From: Phycisphaerae bacterium
GTDB taxonomy: Bacteria; Planctomycetota; Phycisphaerae; Phycisphaerales; UBA1924
Assembly: GCA_022180725.1 (NCBI GenBank)
Contig: BQMO01000018.1
Location: forward strand, 1,009-57,200
Direction of reading: 5' to 3'
DNA length: 56,192 nucleotides
The notes under the pieces are model-generated. The model was not told where the DNA came from. It was given only the letters and a program-made list of their open reading frames with translations, and ran no database searches. Position 1 is the first letter of the stretch. Every line of letters starts with the position of its first letter. This document shows, one piece after another, positions 17,007-25,660 of this stretch. The translations under genes were made by a program, and so were the position numbers.

Positions 17007-17315
17007 ATGAGCACCAAGCGCACGAGCATCGACGCCATCGCCAAGCACAAGGCCTTTACCGCCGAGATGGAGTGGGCCAAGATCGAACTGCTGCTCGAAA
17101 CACTGGAGACGCGCAAGCGCGACAGCCTCGACATCCACGAGATCCCGGTCTGGTCGATCCGCGACCTGGTCCGCCACGCCTTCGAGAGCGGGTACCGCGA
17201 GGGGCTGCATGCGGGCTACCGCCAGGGACGAAAGGACGCTGTCCGGGAAGCGATGGGACGGGAGGCCCCGTCTGGACCGCGAAACCCTGAAGTCCCAACC
17301 GACGCGACGACCTGA
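17007..17315 (+). CDS. Uncharacterised helical phage protein (102 aa)
   Basis: A charged, mostly helical protein (STKRTSIDAIAKHKAFTAEMEWAKIELLLETLETRKRD, then HAFESGYREGLHAGYRQGRKDAVREAMG). No cysteines, no membrane segment and no recognised family. It lies 12 bp after the preceding gene, is preceded by AAAGGA, and is followed by a strong terminator. Confidence 0.5.
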   Translation: MSTKRTSIDAIAKHKAFTAEMEWAKIELLLETLETRKRDSLDIHEIPVWSIRDLVRHAFESGYREGLHAGYRQGRKDAVREAMGREAPSGPRNPEVPTDATT

Positions 17316-17336
17316 AGCCCGCGTAACGCGGGCTTC
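17314..17336 (+). terminator. Rho-independent-type terminator
   Basis: A perfect 10-bp stem GAAGCCCGCG/CGCGGGCTTC with TAA loop directly follows the stop at 17315 and is trailed by GCTGTTTA. It would end transcription of the two-gene unit 16668-17315. Confidence 0.7.
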
Positions 17337-17384
17337 GCTGTTTACCGGAGACCACAAGCACCCCGAACCCCAAGGAGAACGACC

Positions 17385-17639
17385 ATGACGAAGCGCACCC
17401 CCAAGACCGAACCCACCGCCGCCGAGACCTACGCCGCCCGCCGCAGCGACATCGCCCGCCTGCTCGACGTGCTGGAGATGGAACTCGACAAGCACGACGA
17501 GCGCGCCAAGGCCGACCCGCGCGACTGGGGCCTGCCCGGCAACCTCGGCAAGGTCCGCAGCGACCTGATCGACCTCGTCGGATTCATCAGTGGGATGGAG
17601 CGCGAACGCATCGAGGAGTTTCTGCGCGACGCCGAGTGA
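17385..17639 (+). CDS. Uncharacterised small phage protein (84 aa)
   Basis: AAGGAGAACGACC precedes ATG 17385. The protein (TKRTPKTEPTAAETYAARRSDIARLLDVLEMELDKHDERAKADPRDWGLPGNLGKVRSDLIDLVGFISGM) is predicted helical and acidic at the C-terminus. The leader between the terminator and this gene is 48 bp, so it either has its own promoter or depends on readthrough. Confidence 0.5.
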   Translation: MTKRTPKTEPTAAETYAARRSDIARLLDVLEMELDKHDERAKADPRDWGLPGNLGKVRSDLIDLVGFISGMERERIEEFLRDAE

Positions 17640-17654
17640 CCCCCACCACGCGGC

Positions 17655-17703
17655 GTCGCGGGAAACCGCGACAGCCACGCTTCCCCGCCGCAGCGTGCGG
17701 CGG
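17655..17703 (+). repeat. Two tandem hairpins
   Basis: Directly after the 84-residue gene are GTCGCGG-GAAA-CCGCGAC (17655-17672, with a GNRA-type tetraloop) and CCGCCGCA-GCG-TGCGGCGG (17685-17703). Neither has a U-tract. They may stabilise RNA or bind protein in the leader of the HARE-HTH gene. Confidence 0.5.
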
Positions 17704-17729
17704 TTCGCACCCGACAGAAGGAGTCCGAC

Positions 17730-18320
17730 ATGGCACGCAAAGGCACGATCAAGAACATGAGCAAGGTCCAGCGCGAGACGAGCGCTGCGTGGAAGGCCCG
17801 CAAGGACGCAAAGACAACCGCGACGCCCGACGACAAGGCTCCGCCGACGCGCGATGAGGCCAACCGCCTTGCCGAGCGGGCGGCGGTCGCGGTCTTTGGT
17901 CCGGCGGTCCTCAACCCCGCCCCGGACGCCGCCGCGAAGCCCGCGGGCAAGCGCAGCAAGGCCGCGAAGGCCCCCGCGCTGACCACGGTGAAGAAGACGA
18001 AGAGCGCCAAGCCCGCGACGGAGCGGAAGTCCGCCAAGGAGGCGAAGCCAAAGCCCCCGAAAGCCGCAGGCGAGAAGAAGCCCACGCGCCTCAGCGCTCT
18101 CGACGCCGCGGCCCAGGTGCTCGCCGCCAGCGAGGTGCCGATGCGTGCCAAGGACATGATCGCCCAGATGGAGGCGAAGGGCCTGTGGAAGAGCCCCGGC
18201 GGCAAGACCCCGGAAGCCACGCTCTACGCTGCGATCATCCGTGAGATCGCCGCGAAGGGGACGGCTGCTCGCTTCAAGAAGCACGAGCGCGGCGTGTTCG
18301 TCGCTGGGAAGGGAGCCTGA
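17730..18320 (+). CDS. Histone H1-like lysine/alanine-rich protein with C-terminal HARE-HTH
   Basis: Residues 1-110 are low-complexity and rich in K, A and P ([20 protein letters not shown] and similar), like the tails of bacterial histone H1 analogues. Residues about 115-196 read [71 protein letters not shown]. This matches the HARE-HTH winged helix (alpha..L......M..K.MI..M...GLW.S..G.TP..TL...I.REI). It would bind DNA, perhaps organising the phage genome or protecting or regulating it. The position in the rightward block suggests a role separate from the virion. Confidence 0.75.
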   Translation: MARKGTIKNMSKVQRETSAAWKARKDAKTTATPDDKAPPTRDEANRLAERAAVAVFGPAVLNPAPDAAAKPAGKRSKAAKAPALTTVKKTKSAKPATERKSAKEAKPKPPKAAGEKKPTRLSALDAAAQVLAASEVPMRAKDMIAQMEAKGLWKSPGGKTPEATLYAAIIREIAAKGTAARFKKHERGVFVAGKGA

Positions 18321-18323
18321 ACC

Positions 18324-18578
18324 GTGTCTGCCACGAACCCCAGCGAAGCGCAACTCGAGGCCGTACTCCAGGCCGCCTTGTACCTGCTCGGCGCGCGGCA
18401 GGACCAGATGCTCACCATCGAGGAGTGGACGGGCCTCGCCCGGGCGGTCGCCGCATGTCAGGAGCGGAAGACCGCCGAATACCTGACCGACCACGACCTT
18501 GAGGACATCGCCGAGCGCTACGGCCTCGAATGGGACGAAGCGACGGACGGAGCGCTGCCCAGCCTCGATGAGGAGTAG
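18324..18578 (+). CDS. Uncharacterised acidic protein (84 aa)
   Basis: GTG 18324 lies 3 bases after the HARE-HTH stop with GGGAAGGGAG upstream. SATNPSEAQLEAVLQAALYLLGARQDQMLTIEEWTGLARAVAACQERKTAEYLTDHDLEDIAERYG is helical and strongly acidic at the end (LPSLDEE). It could be a partner of the very basic protein encoded just before it, but that is only a guess from charge and order. It converges with the methylase gene, stops 8 bp apart. Confidence 0.5.
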   Translation: MSATNPSEAQLEAVLQAALYLLGARQDQMLTIEEWTGLARAVAACQERKTAEYLTDHDLEDIAERYGLEWDEATDGALPSLDEE

Positions 18579-18586
18579 GTCGCACA

Positions 18587-19963
18587 TCACGCCTTGCCTC
18601 CAGCCGCGACCTTCTTCCGGGTCGCGGCTTTCTCTTCCGCCACACCCTTCGCCGGGAGCCGCTCCGCCTTGCGGCCCGTGAACTTCTCCCACCGTTGCAC
18701 GATGACATCGCAGTAGAGCGCGTCGAGCTCCATGAGGAACGCCCGCCGCCCGGTCATCTCCGCGCCGATGAGCGTGGAGCCGCTGCCCCCGAAGAGGTCG
18801 AGCACGTTCTCGCCTGGCCGTGACGAGTACTCGATCGCCCGCCGCGCGAGCTCGACAGGCTTCTCGGTCAGGTGGACCATGCTCTGCGGGTTGACCTTCT
18901 TGATGGACCACGTGTCCGGCACGTTGTTCGGCCCGAAGAAGCGGTGGCCCGCGCCCTCTTTCCAGCCGTAGAAGCACCACTCGTGGTTGCCCATGAAGTC
19001 CTTGCGGGTCAGGACCGGGTGCTCCTTGATCCAGATGATCGCCTGCGCGAAGTACAGCTCGCATCGCTTGAGCACGGGCGGGTAGTTGCCGCAGTTGGCG
19101 TACCCGCCCCAGATGTAAAACGTGCCGCCGGGGATCAGCACGCGGGTGAGGTTCCCGAACCACGCGGTGAGCAGCCGGTCGAACTCGTCATCGGACACGA
19201 AGTCGTTGGCCAGCGGTCGGTCCTTGGCCCGAAGCTTCTTGTGCGTCGCGCGGCTCTTCTCGGGGTAACGGTTGAGGTCGGCGCTTTGCTGATCGTGCTG
19301 GTCGGCCTTGCCGGGGAGCGCGAACGAACTCAGACCAGCGACGATGGCGTTGTTGCTGCGCGGCTCGACCTTCACGTTGTACGGCGGGTCCGTGTTGACA
19401 AGATGGATCGGCTGGCCGTCGCGCAGCCGGTCCAGGTCCGCGGGCTTGCTGCTGTCCCCGCACATGAGCCGGTGGTTGCCGAGCACCCAGATGTCGCCGG
19501 GCACGGTCGTCGCGGCGTCGGGCGGTGCGGGCACATCGTCGGGGTCGACGAGCCCCTCGTTGCCGGCGGGAGCCATGATCGCCGCGAGGTCCTCGGCGCT
19601 GAAGCCGAGCACCGCCAGGTCGAAGTCGACGCCCTTGAGGTCGGCGAGCTCAATAGGCAGGAGTTCCATGTCCCACGACGTCAGCGACGCCACCTTGTTG
19701 TCGGCGATGCGCAGCGCCTTGACCTGGTCGGGGGACAGATCATCGGCGCGAATGGTCGGCACCTCCTTGAGCCCGAGCTGCCGTGACGCGCGGAGCCGCG
19801 TGTGCCCGGCGATGATGATGTTGTCCGCGTCGATCAGGATCGGGATCTTGAATCCGAACGCCTGGATCGACTTGGCGACCGCATCAATCGCGGCGTCGTT
19901 GATAGTGCGGGGGTTGCGGTCGTACTCCTTGACCGCGTCGATGGGAAGCATCTCGATGTTCAT
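18587..19963 (-). CDS. ParB/Srx-like domain fused to a DNA methyltransferase
   Basis: The 458-residue protein has an N-terminal ParB-like nuclease/CTPase-fold domain (residues 1-120, with IIAGHTRLRASRQLG). A beta-type DNA methylase follows: the catalytic motif DPPY at about 192-195 comes before the SAM-binding motif DLFGGSGST near 395. That order and motif are seen in N6-adenine or N4-cytosine methylases of the N6_N4_Mtase family. WIKEHPVLTRKDF and NHEWCFYGWK are typical of phage and prophage members. The likely role is anti-restriction or regulation by methylating phage DNA. ATG 19963 is preceded by GGAGA. Confidence 0.85.
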   Translation of the reverse strand: MNIEMLPIDAVKEYDRNPRTINDAAIDAVAKSIQAFGFKIPILIDADNIIIAGHTRLRASRQLGLKEVPTIRADDLSPDQVKALRIADNKVASLTSWDMELLPIELADLKGVDFDLAVLGFSAEDLAAIMAPAGNEGLVDPDDVPAPPDAATTVPGDIWVLGNHRLMCGDSSKPADLDRLRDGQPIHLVNTDPPYNVKVEPRSNNAIVAGLSSFALPGKADQHDQQSADLNRYPEKSRATHKKLRAKDRPLANDFVSDDEFDRLLTAWFGNLTRVLIPGGTFYIWGGYANCGNYPPVLKRCELYFAQAIIWIKEHPVLTRKDFMGNHEWCFYGWKEGAGHRFFGPNNVPDTWSIKKVNPQSMVHLTEKPVELARRAIEYSSRPGENVLDLFGGSGSTLIGAEMTGRRAFLMELDALYCDVIVQRWEKFTGRKAERLPAKGVAEEKAATRKKVAAGGKA

Positions 19964-20487
19964 AGCGATCTCCGTCGTGGGCACCGGCGAGGGCGCGGCG
20001 CATGGGCGTCGTGGTGGCCCGCCGCGCACGCGGCAGGTCATGGATCGCTGGATCGCTGGCTGGTTGGTTCGCTGAATCGCTCGGGCGTCAGGCCCGTCCG
20101 GGGTGCGGCACACCGCCCCGATCCCCGCCCGTTACGGGCCGCGCCGGTTCGCCACGGGTCCGCCCACGTTGGCCCACGTCGCGTTCCCGGCGGGGCGGCG
20201 TACCAACCCCGCCACCGGGCGTCCCCGCGCCCGGACAGACGAAAGAAACTCATTCGCCAAGCGCGGCTGTTCCCGCGGGCGTGTCCTCCCGCCTCCGGCG
20301 TGGTAGTACCTACCGACCCCCTCGCCCGCCCCGTTCGGCTCACGGTAGGCGCGACGCCCGTGGGGGCGGCGGGGGCTTCTTTCCCTTCTTTCACCTTTCA
20401 CCCCCCGGGGTCGCGCAGACACACACATACGCGCACGCGGGGGTGGGGGTGAGAAGGTGAAAGAGAGAAAGAAGTGTGTGTATGTGT
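19964..20487. other. 524-bp non-coding region, candidate origin or regulatory region
   Basis: No convincing gene is present between the methylase start and the primase stop. It holds an iteron-like run of GGATCGCTG units (20042-20081). It also has an imperfect inverted repeat, CTTCTTTCACCTTTCACC (20385-20402) against GGTGAAAGAGAGAAAGAAG (20456-20474), whose first arm recurs at 20511 inside the primase gene. CA- and GT-rich tracts lie around 20418-20430 and 20475-20486, and there is strong purine/pyrimidine strand asymmetry. Such repeats beside replication genes are common at phage origins; function here is inferred. Confidence 0.35.
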
Positions 20488-22734
20488 CTACAGCCCGCAT
20501 TCTGCCCCCTCTTCTTTCACCCTTCCTTCACCTTCCTTCCCGGCCAACCGGTAGATCAGGGCCGACCGCCCGGCCGTCGCCGCCGACTCCGCCAGCACGT
20601 CGCCGCGCTGCACGAGCGTGTCCATGAGGTCGTGGAACGAGCGAGAGTCCATCTTCATCCGCTTGAGCAGCACGCTGTGCGGCAGCGCCCCCTCGGGGGC
20701 CTCGCGGATCTTCCGCATCGCGCGCAGCGCGAGCTCGTCGAAGGGCGTCTCGGCCGCGTGGTTGGCGGCCATAAAGAGCATTCTCCTGGTCTGGTGCATC
20801 ACCAGCCGCGACGCCCACCGCACCGCCTCGACGCCGATGCTGGGATCGGCGTGGTTCTCGCTGACGGCGTACAGCAGCGCCAGCTTGCGCGTCTGCTCGC
20901 TGGCCCGCCCCCACACCGTCGTTGCCACCGCGTCGCGCCGGCCCTCGGCCTCGCCGTAGGCCTGCTCGGCGGCCTTGCGCAGTTCAACGAGCAGCGCCCG
21001 GGCCTCGTCGGTGTGCGGCACGACGCGCGGCGTGGGATGGGAGTTGGCAAGGTTGCCCGGCCCCGGGCGCAGGTCGGACCACCACTTGGCCGCCGCGAGC
21101 ACGCGCTCGGGCAGCTCGCTGACCGTCGGCTCCTGGCCAGCCCCGCGCGGGCCGGACTCCAGGATCAGCATGCGGGCGAAGAGACCGTTGGTGAGCATCC
21201 GCTCCGAGAGCGCGGCGTAGTAGTGGTTCGGGATCGCCGTGCCGAAGAGCACGAGGCACGGCTGATCGATGACGCCTGGTTCGTTCTGCCCCGCCTTGCG
21301 GCGCATCGGGAAGATCGAGTTGGACGCCGAGTACATCGTCAGCAGCGTTCCCATGATCGACTCGAACCGCGCGTCGCGGGCGCGGTTGATCGATTGCAGC
21401 AGGCCGTCGATCTCGTCGGTCTGGAAGAGCATCGACGGCGTGCCGTGGAGCGCGTCCTGCACGCCCTCGCCCGAGGCGAGCCGGTCCCCCAGCCCGGTGC
21501 CGAGCCCTACCGCGTGGAGCACGCGGGCGTTGATTTTGCGGGGCCAGTCCTTACCGGAGGAGGAGTGCGCCAGGCCGAGCAGGTACATGTTGGTGCGGTT
21601 ATCGCCGGGGTCGCGGACCTTGCGCCCCGCCAGGAACGCCTGGAGCGCCAGCGCCCCGCAGAACGCCAGCGTCTGACTGGGGTAGGGCGCGGTGGCGAGG
21701 CAGTAGTCCATCACCTCGCCGACGAAGCCGGGGACGCGCAGGGCCTCGGGCGGCAGCAGGCCGGGGTCGTCGGGCGGGGGCGGCGATGGAGCATCCCCCA
21801 CCGGCGCGCGGCCCCGAACGACCAGGCGCGACAGATCGACGCCGCCGAGGTCCTCGGGCCGCTCGGCGTCGCGGAGCCACCCGTGCGGGCGGTCGTGCGG
21901 CTTGCTCGCGGCGTCGCTCACCTTGTGCCGCAGTTCCTTCTCCGACCACGGCGGCTCGCAGCGCGGGTTGTACCGATCGAGCAACAAGCCAAGGGCCGTC
22001 TCCGGGTCGAGCCCGAATCCATGCACCATCGCCGTCGCGGCCGCATACGTCTGGCCATGCCCGCCCGAGCCGGAAATCGCGGGCGGGATGCGGTCAAGAT
22101 ATGCCGCGGCGCGTCGGAGCACGGCATCGCCCGCTGGGAAACGATCGTTTCCGAATGATCGTGACTGGGAAACGACCGTTTCTTCGCGCCCGTGCCGGGC
22201 TTCGGTGACAGCCTCGGCCAGGGCCGCGACAGCGGCGGCCAGTTCCCCGGCGTCGACCACGGCGGGTTCGCCGTCGAGCGGGTCGTAGGGTTCGCCGCTG
22301 GGGTGGATGCTCGGGCCGACGACCGTCTGCGCCCCGGTGCTCCGGAGCTCGACGATCATCTTCTTCGACGCCGGGTCGTGGTGCTTGCGGGTCTTCGTTC
22401 CCGCGCTGATGTACCACCAGTGCGACGAGGGCTTGCCGGGCCGCCCCGACTTCGCGCCCGTCGGCGGCAGGAACTTGGGCGCGAGCGCCACCGCCTCCTC
22501 GCAGTCGAGGTCGACATCCACCAGCCACCCGCTCGGCTCGCCGAGGAGCACGCCGATGTTGCCGCTCGTGGGGGTGCCGTTGAAGTGCTGGGGCAGCTCG
22601 GCGTCGGACAGACGCAGGTCCGTCCAGCCCTTGAGCACGGGCACCTTCGTCCCCGCGGGCACGGGGATCGGCGCGTAGCCGCGCGCGAGGTACCACCGCG
22701 CCGCGTCGAGCAGGTTGGACGGCCCGTCGCTCAT
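20488..22734 (-). CDS. Bifunctional primase-polymerase with C-terminal ATPase
   Basis: The 748-residue replication protein has an N-terminal prim-pol (AEP) domain: AARWYLARGYAPIPVPAGTKVPVLKGW (1-40), the catalytic WLVDVDLDCEE near 70-80, SSHWWYI near 103-109 and VVGPSIHPSGEPY. A linker with primase C-terminal-like helices follows. The ATPase part about 330-600 has SHSSSGKDW-type P-loop (AHSSSGKDW) and Walker B TDEIDGLL, resembling DUF3987-type helicase domains. It would prime and unwind at the phage origin. It lies 3 bp after the 130-residue gene in a leftward replication operon. Its stop codon is embedded in a CTGTAGAC motif. Confidence 0.85.
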   Translation of the reverse strand: MSDGPSNLLDAARWYLARGYAPIPVPAGTKVPVLKGWTDLRLSDAELPQHFNGTPTSGNIGVLLGEPSGWLVDVDLDCEEAVALAPKFLPPTGAKSGRPGKPSSHWWYISAGTKTRKHHDPASKKMIVELRSTGAQTVVGPSIHPSGEPYDPLDGEPAVVDAGELAAAVAALAEAVTEARHGREETVVSQSRSFGNDRFPAGDAVLRRAAAYLDRIPPAISGSGGHGQTYAAATAMVHGFGLDPETALGLLLDRYNPRCEPPWSEKELRHKVSDAASKPHDRPHGWLRDAERPEDLGGVDLSRLVVRGRAPVGDAPSPPPPDDPGLLPPEALRVPGFVGEVMDYCLATAPYPSQTLAFCGALALQAFLAGRKVRDPGDNRTNMYLLGLAHSSSGKDWPRKINARVLHAVGLGTGLGDRLASGEGVQDALHGTPSMLFQTDEIDGLLQSINRARDARFESIMGTLLTMYSASNSIFPMRRKAGQNEPGVIDQPCLVLFGTAIPNHYYAALSERMLTNGLFARMLILESGPRGAGQEPTVSELPERVLAAAKWWSDLRPGPGNLANSHPTPRVVPHTDEARALLVELRKAAEQAYGEAEGRRDAVATTVWGRASEQTRKLALLYAVSENHADPSIGVEAVRWASRLVMHQTRRMLFMAANHAAETPFDELALRAMRKIREAPEGALPHSVLLKRMKMDSRSFHDLMDTLVQRGDVLAESAATAGRSALIYRLAGKEGEGRVKEEGAECGL

Positions 22735-22737
22735 CGC

Positions 22738-23130
22738 TTACTCGTCGTCCCCCTTCGTCTTGACGCCGGCGCCCATGATCTTCAGCATGTGCGCCGCGTT
22801 CTCGCGGTCCCTCTTGCTCGCGCGGTAGTCGAAGAGGCGATCCAGATCCACGACCGGTTTCACCGCGTACTCGAAGCTGTGCTCGCTCCCGGCCAGCCCC
22901 AGAGCGTGGGCGATCGCCTGAGTGCAGCGGCTGGAACGGTGCGTCCCCGCCGCCGCCAGCAGGAGCGGCACCTCGGCCCGCGTCTGGCCGTGGTACATGA
23001 GGCCACCGACGATGCGTGCCAGGAGCGCCCCCACGCCCTTGGCGTCATTCTTGTCGATCGGGGCCGAGGCCACGTGCCGCCCCAGCACACGGCCGTCCTT
23101 GTCCGTCTCTTCGATGGTGATCGTGATCAT
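22738..23130 (-). CDS. Uncharacterised replication-operon protein (130 aa)
   Basis: MITITIEETDKDGRVLGRHVASAPIDKNDAKGVGALLARIVGGLMYHGQTRAEVPLLLAAAGTH begins with beta strands and ends with a charged helix. No family is recognised. It is placed 14 bp after the helicase stop and 3 bp before the primase gene, so a replication accessory role is plausible. Confidence 0.5.
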   Translation of the reverse strand: MITITIEETDKDGRVLGRHVASAPIDKNDAKGVGALLARIVGGLMYHGQTRAEVPLLLAAAGTHRSSRCTQAIAHALGLAGSEHSFEYAVKPVVDLDRLFDYRASKRDRENAAHMLKIMGAGVKTKGDDE

Positions 23131-23144
23131 CGCGTACTCCTTGC

Positions 23145-24836
23145 TCAGAAGGGAATCTCGTCGTCGGGGATGCCGTACGTGGTGCCGACCGGCGCGGGCA
23201 CGTGCTCAGGCAGGCCTTCATCACCCTCGAGCCGCGGCGGCTTGTCGCCCAGTCGGTGCGCCACCACCCGTTCGAACTGCTCGCCCGCCTTCTTCTCGAC
23301 CGTGATGTGCAGCGCCGGCGCGAGTGCTCCGGCCCGCGCGAGCTCGACCGCCTCCTCGGTGCCGCCGGGAACGGGCTCGACCGACCGTGCTCGCCACCAC
23401 GCCTCGGCCTTCGTGCGGGCGTATCCGGTGTGGTCGAAGCAGACCCACTCGCGGAAGTAGTGGTTGAAGCCGACGCGGTATTCGACGCGCATCGTGAGCG
23501 GCGCGGCCGGGTCGTTCCGCTTCATGTGGACGTGGTACGTCGTCTCGCTGACGTGGTGCTCTTCCCGCGTCGTCTGGCCCGAGAGGATGCCCTCGGTGCT
23601 AGCCTGCGCTTCGTGCTTCTGCCGATTGGGCTCGGGGAACTGGTGTCCGCACTGCGGGCACGTCTGGTAGCCCGCCGCGATGAGCGCGTGGCACTGCGGG
23701 CATTCCTTCGCCGGGGCGTCGCCCTCGCCACGGTCGTCCGTGGTGACGCGGATGGCATCTACCGGCCCGTGCCGGAGCACGTTGCCGCCGAAGTCGAGCA
23801 CGAGACAGTCCGCCTTGCCGGGGTGCAGCCGAAAGCCCCGCCCGACCATCTGGTAGTACAGGCCGGGCGACATGGTCGGCCTCACGAGCGCGACGCAGTC
23901 GATGTGCGGGGCGTCGAAACCGGTCGTGAGGACATTCACGTTGCAGAGGTACTTGAGCGAGCCGGATCGGAATCGGTCGAGGATGCCGCTGCGCACGCCC
24001 GCGGGCGTGTCGCCGGACACGAACCCGCACTCGACGCCGTGCTTGGACTTCAGCACCTCCACGATGTGCTGCCCGTGCCGGATGCCCGACGAGAAGATCA
24101 GCGTGGCGCTGCGGTCCTTGGTGTGCTCGATGATTTCGCCGCACGCCCCCTCGACCAGGGCGTCCTTGTCCATCAGATCCTCGACCTCGCTGGCGACGAA
24201 CTCGCCGGCGCGGACGTGCAGGTCGTCGGTGCTGACCTTCTGCGAACCCGCCTTGGTCCGCAGCGGGGAGAGGAAGCCCTGCACGATCAGCTCGCGCACG
24301 CCCACCTCGAAGCAGACGTGGTTGAGGATGTTGCCAGGCTCGCAGATGGGCCCGGACTTCATCCGGAACGGCGTCGCTGTCAGCCCGATCACCCGCACAA
24401 GCGGGTTCACCACCTTGGCGTCGGCGATGAACTGGCGGTACATCCCTTCGCCGTCGGGCGGGATCAGGTGGGCCTCGTCCACGATGAGCAGGTCCACCGG
24501 CCCCAGGTCGCACGCCCGCTGGTAGATGGACTGAATCCCCGCGATGGTGACGGCGTACCCGAGGTCCTTGCGCTTCAGCCCCGCCGAGTAGATGCCCACG
24601 GGCACGTCCGGCGCGATGTGCCGAAGTTTGTCCGCGGCCTGCTCGAGGAGTTCCTTCACGTGGGCCAGGATGACGACGCGCCCGTTCCACGGCCCGACCG
24701 CGTCGCGGCAGATCGTGGCGATGACGGGCGTCTTGCCACCGCCGGTCGGGATGACCACGCAGGGGTTATCGTCGCGGGTCCGCAGGTGCTCGTACACCGC
24801 GGCGACGGCTTCGGATTGGTACGGTCGAAGTTGCAT
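23145..24836 (-). CDS. DEAD/DEAH-box SF2 helicase with C-terminal zinc ribbon
   Basis: ATG 24836 with GGAGGGACC upstream starts MQLRPYQSEAVAAVYEHL. Motifs in order are the Q-like RPYQ, Walker A PTGGGKTPV (about 32), VDEAHLI (DEAH, about 120), TATPFR (motif III), FSSGIRHGQHIVE, VLTTGFDAPHID and MVGRGFRLHPGK (motif VI). After the helicase core, CPQCHALIAAGYQTCPQCGHQF is a four-cysteine zinc ribbon, followed by a domain of unknown role. This is the SSL2/RadD-like arrangement found in phage replication and recombination cassettes. TAATG couples it to the upstream Zn-motif gene. Confidence 0.85.
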   Translation of the reverse strand: MQLRPYQSEAVAAVYEHLRTRDDNPCVVIPTGGGKTPVIATICRDAVGPWNGRVVILAHVKELLEQAADKLRHIAPDVPVGIYSAGLKRKDLGYAVTIAGIQSIYQRACDLGPVDLLIVDEAHLIPPDGEGMYRQFIADAKVVNPLVRVIGLTATPFRMKSGPICEPGNILNHVCFEVGVRELIVQGFLSPLRTKAGSQKVSTDDLHVRAGEFVASEVEDLMDKDALVEGACGEIIEHTKDRSATLIFSSGIRHGQHIVEVLKSKHGVECGFVSGDTPAGVRSGILDRFRSGSLKYLCNVNVLTTGFDAPHIDCVALVRPTMSPGLYYQMVGRGFRLHPGKADCLVLDFGGNVLRHGPVDAIRVTTDDRGEGDAPAKECPQCHALIAAGYQTCPQCGHQFPEPNRQKHEAQASTEGILSGQTTREEHHVSETTYHVHMKRNDPAAPLTMRVEYRVGFNHYFREWVCFDHTGYARTKAEAWWRARSVEPVPGGTEEAVELARAGALAPALHITVEKKAGEQFERVVAHRLGDKPPRLEGDEGLPEHVPAPVGTTYGIPDDEIPF

Positions 24837-25126
24837 TAGCACGGTCCCTCCTCGAGCAGACGCACGCCGCGCGACCACGAGCCAACCTGCTCGTCGGTGT
24901 GCCAGCATGGATCGGGCCTGCCGGGTAGCGACCCGGTGAGCAGTAATGGGCTGATCGAACGGCTGGCGATTAGGAGCAACTGCTGCGGCCAGTCGGGTCG
25001 CTCTGGGGCTGTCGCGGGCGAGCTCCACTTGCGCCGCTGTTCCTGCATGTACTGAGCGTGGCATGCACTGCAGCAGAAGCCCTTTCGGTACTGCGTGCTC
25101 TGGCACACCGGGCAGGGGGCGATCAT
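24836..25126 (-). CDS. Small zinc-finger protein (96 aa)
   Basis: The N-terminal IAPCPVCQSTQYRKGFCCSACHAQYMQEQRRKW carries CxxC and CCxxC pairs typical of a zinc knuckle in phage recombination cassettes. The rest is low-similarity sequence. Overlaps on both sides (ATGA with RusA, TAATG with the helicase) show it is part of the coupled operon. Confidence 0.6.
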   Translation of the reverse strand: MIAPCPVCQSTQYRKGFCCSACHAQYMQEQRRKWSSPATAPERPDWPQQLLLIASRSISPLLLTGSLPGRPDPCWHTDEQVGSWSRGVRLLEEGPC

Positions 25127-25473
25127 GCGTGGATCTCCGTCACTTGAACCCGGACTCGGCCGCCCGGGGTCGCCCGGTCGCGCTCGACAAGCAGCCGGTC
25201 GATCTGCGAGTCGTCGTGGTAAGCCCCCGCCTTGGCGAGCGCGTCGAGAAGAGCCTTCTGCAGGTTGTCAAGATCGCGCCGGCGGCTGTCCGGTGGAGAG
25301 GCGATGATCCGTACTGCCAACCGACCGCTGACGTGCGGCGAACCCACCTTCAGCACTTCACGAGCGACGCGATCGCGGTAGCGTCGGCCCTCGCGGCTGA
25401 TGAGTGTCGCGTTGCCAACGCGCCTGTAGTAGTGGTTCACGCTCGGCGGCCAAGGGAGCGAGAGGGTGATCAT
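25123..25473 (-). CDS. rusA: RusA-family Holliday junction resolvase
   Basis: ATG 25473 with AAGGAGA gives a 116-residue protein, the normal RusA size. It has the N-terminal LSLPWPPSVNHYYRRVG and the acidic catalytic segment RRDLDNLQKALLDALAKAGAYHDDSQID. This supplies the two DxDN aspartates and the later aspartate that coordinate magnesium. The enzyme would resolve branched phage DNA before packaging. Upstream, 25474-25660 contains only a short hairpin (CCCC-ATCGC-GGGG at 25536-25548). Confidence 0.88.
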   Translation of the reverse strand: MITLSLPWPPSVNHYYRRVGNATLISREGRRYRDRVAREVLKVGSPHVSGRLAVRIIASPPDSRRRDLDNLQKALLDALAKAGAYHDDSQIDRLLVERDRATPGGRVRVQVTEIHA

Positions 25474-25660
25474 GCGGTCTCCTTCGTAATGCCCCGACCG
25501 GCGTCTCCGCTGGCCGGGACAGGTGTTGCCGTGCTCCCCATCGCGGGGATAGGGCCGGGACGCTTTTGGGCCGTGGAACCGGTGCCCGTAGGAACTGAAT
25601 CCCTCGCATGCGTCGCGGATCATCGCGCCGGCTCAGCGCACCACGGCTACACCGGGTGGT

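Noticed and set aside
20003..20480. Short frames in the gap before the prophage primase
   Set aside because: Low-complexity R/G/P translations over a repeat-rich region; better explained as non-coding.
22192..23460. 422-codon plus-strand frame over the primase and helicase genes
   Set aside because: Shadow frame with no motifs; minus-strand prim-pol and helicase are strongly supported.
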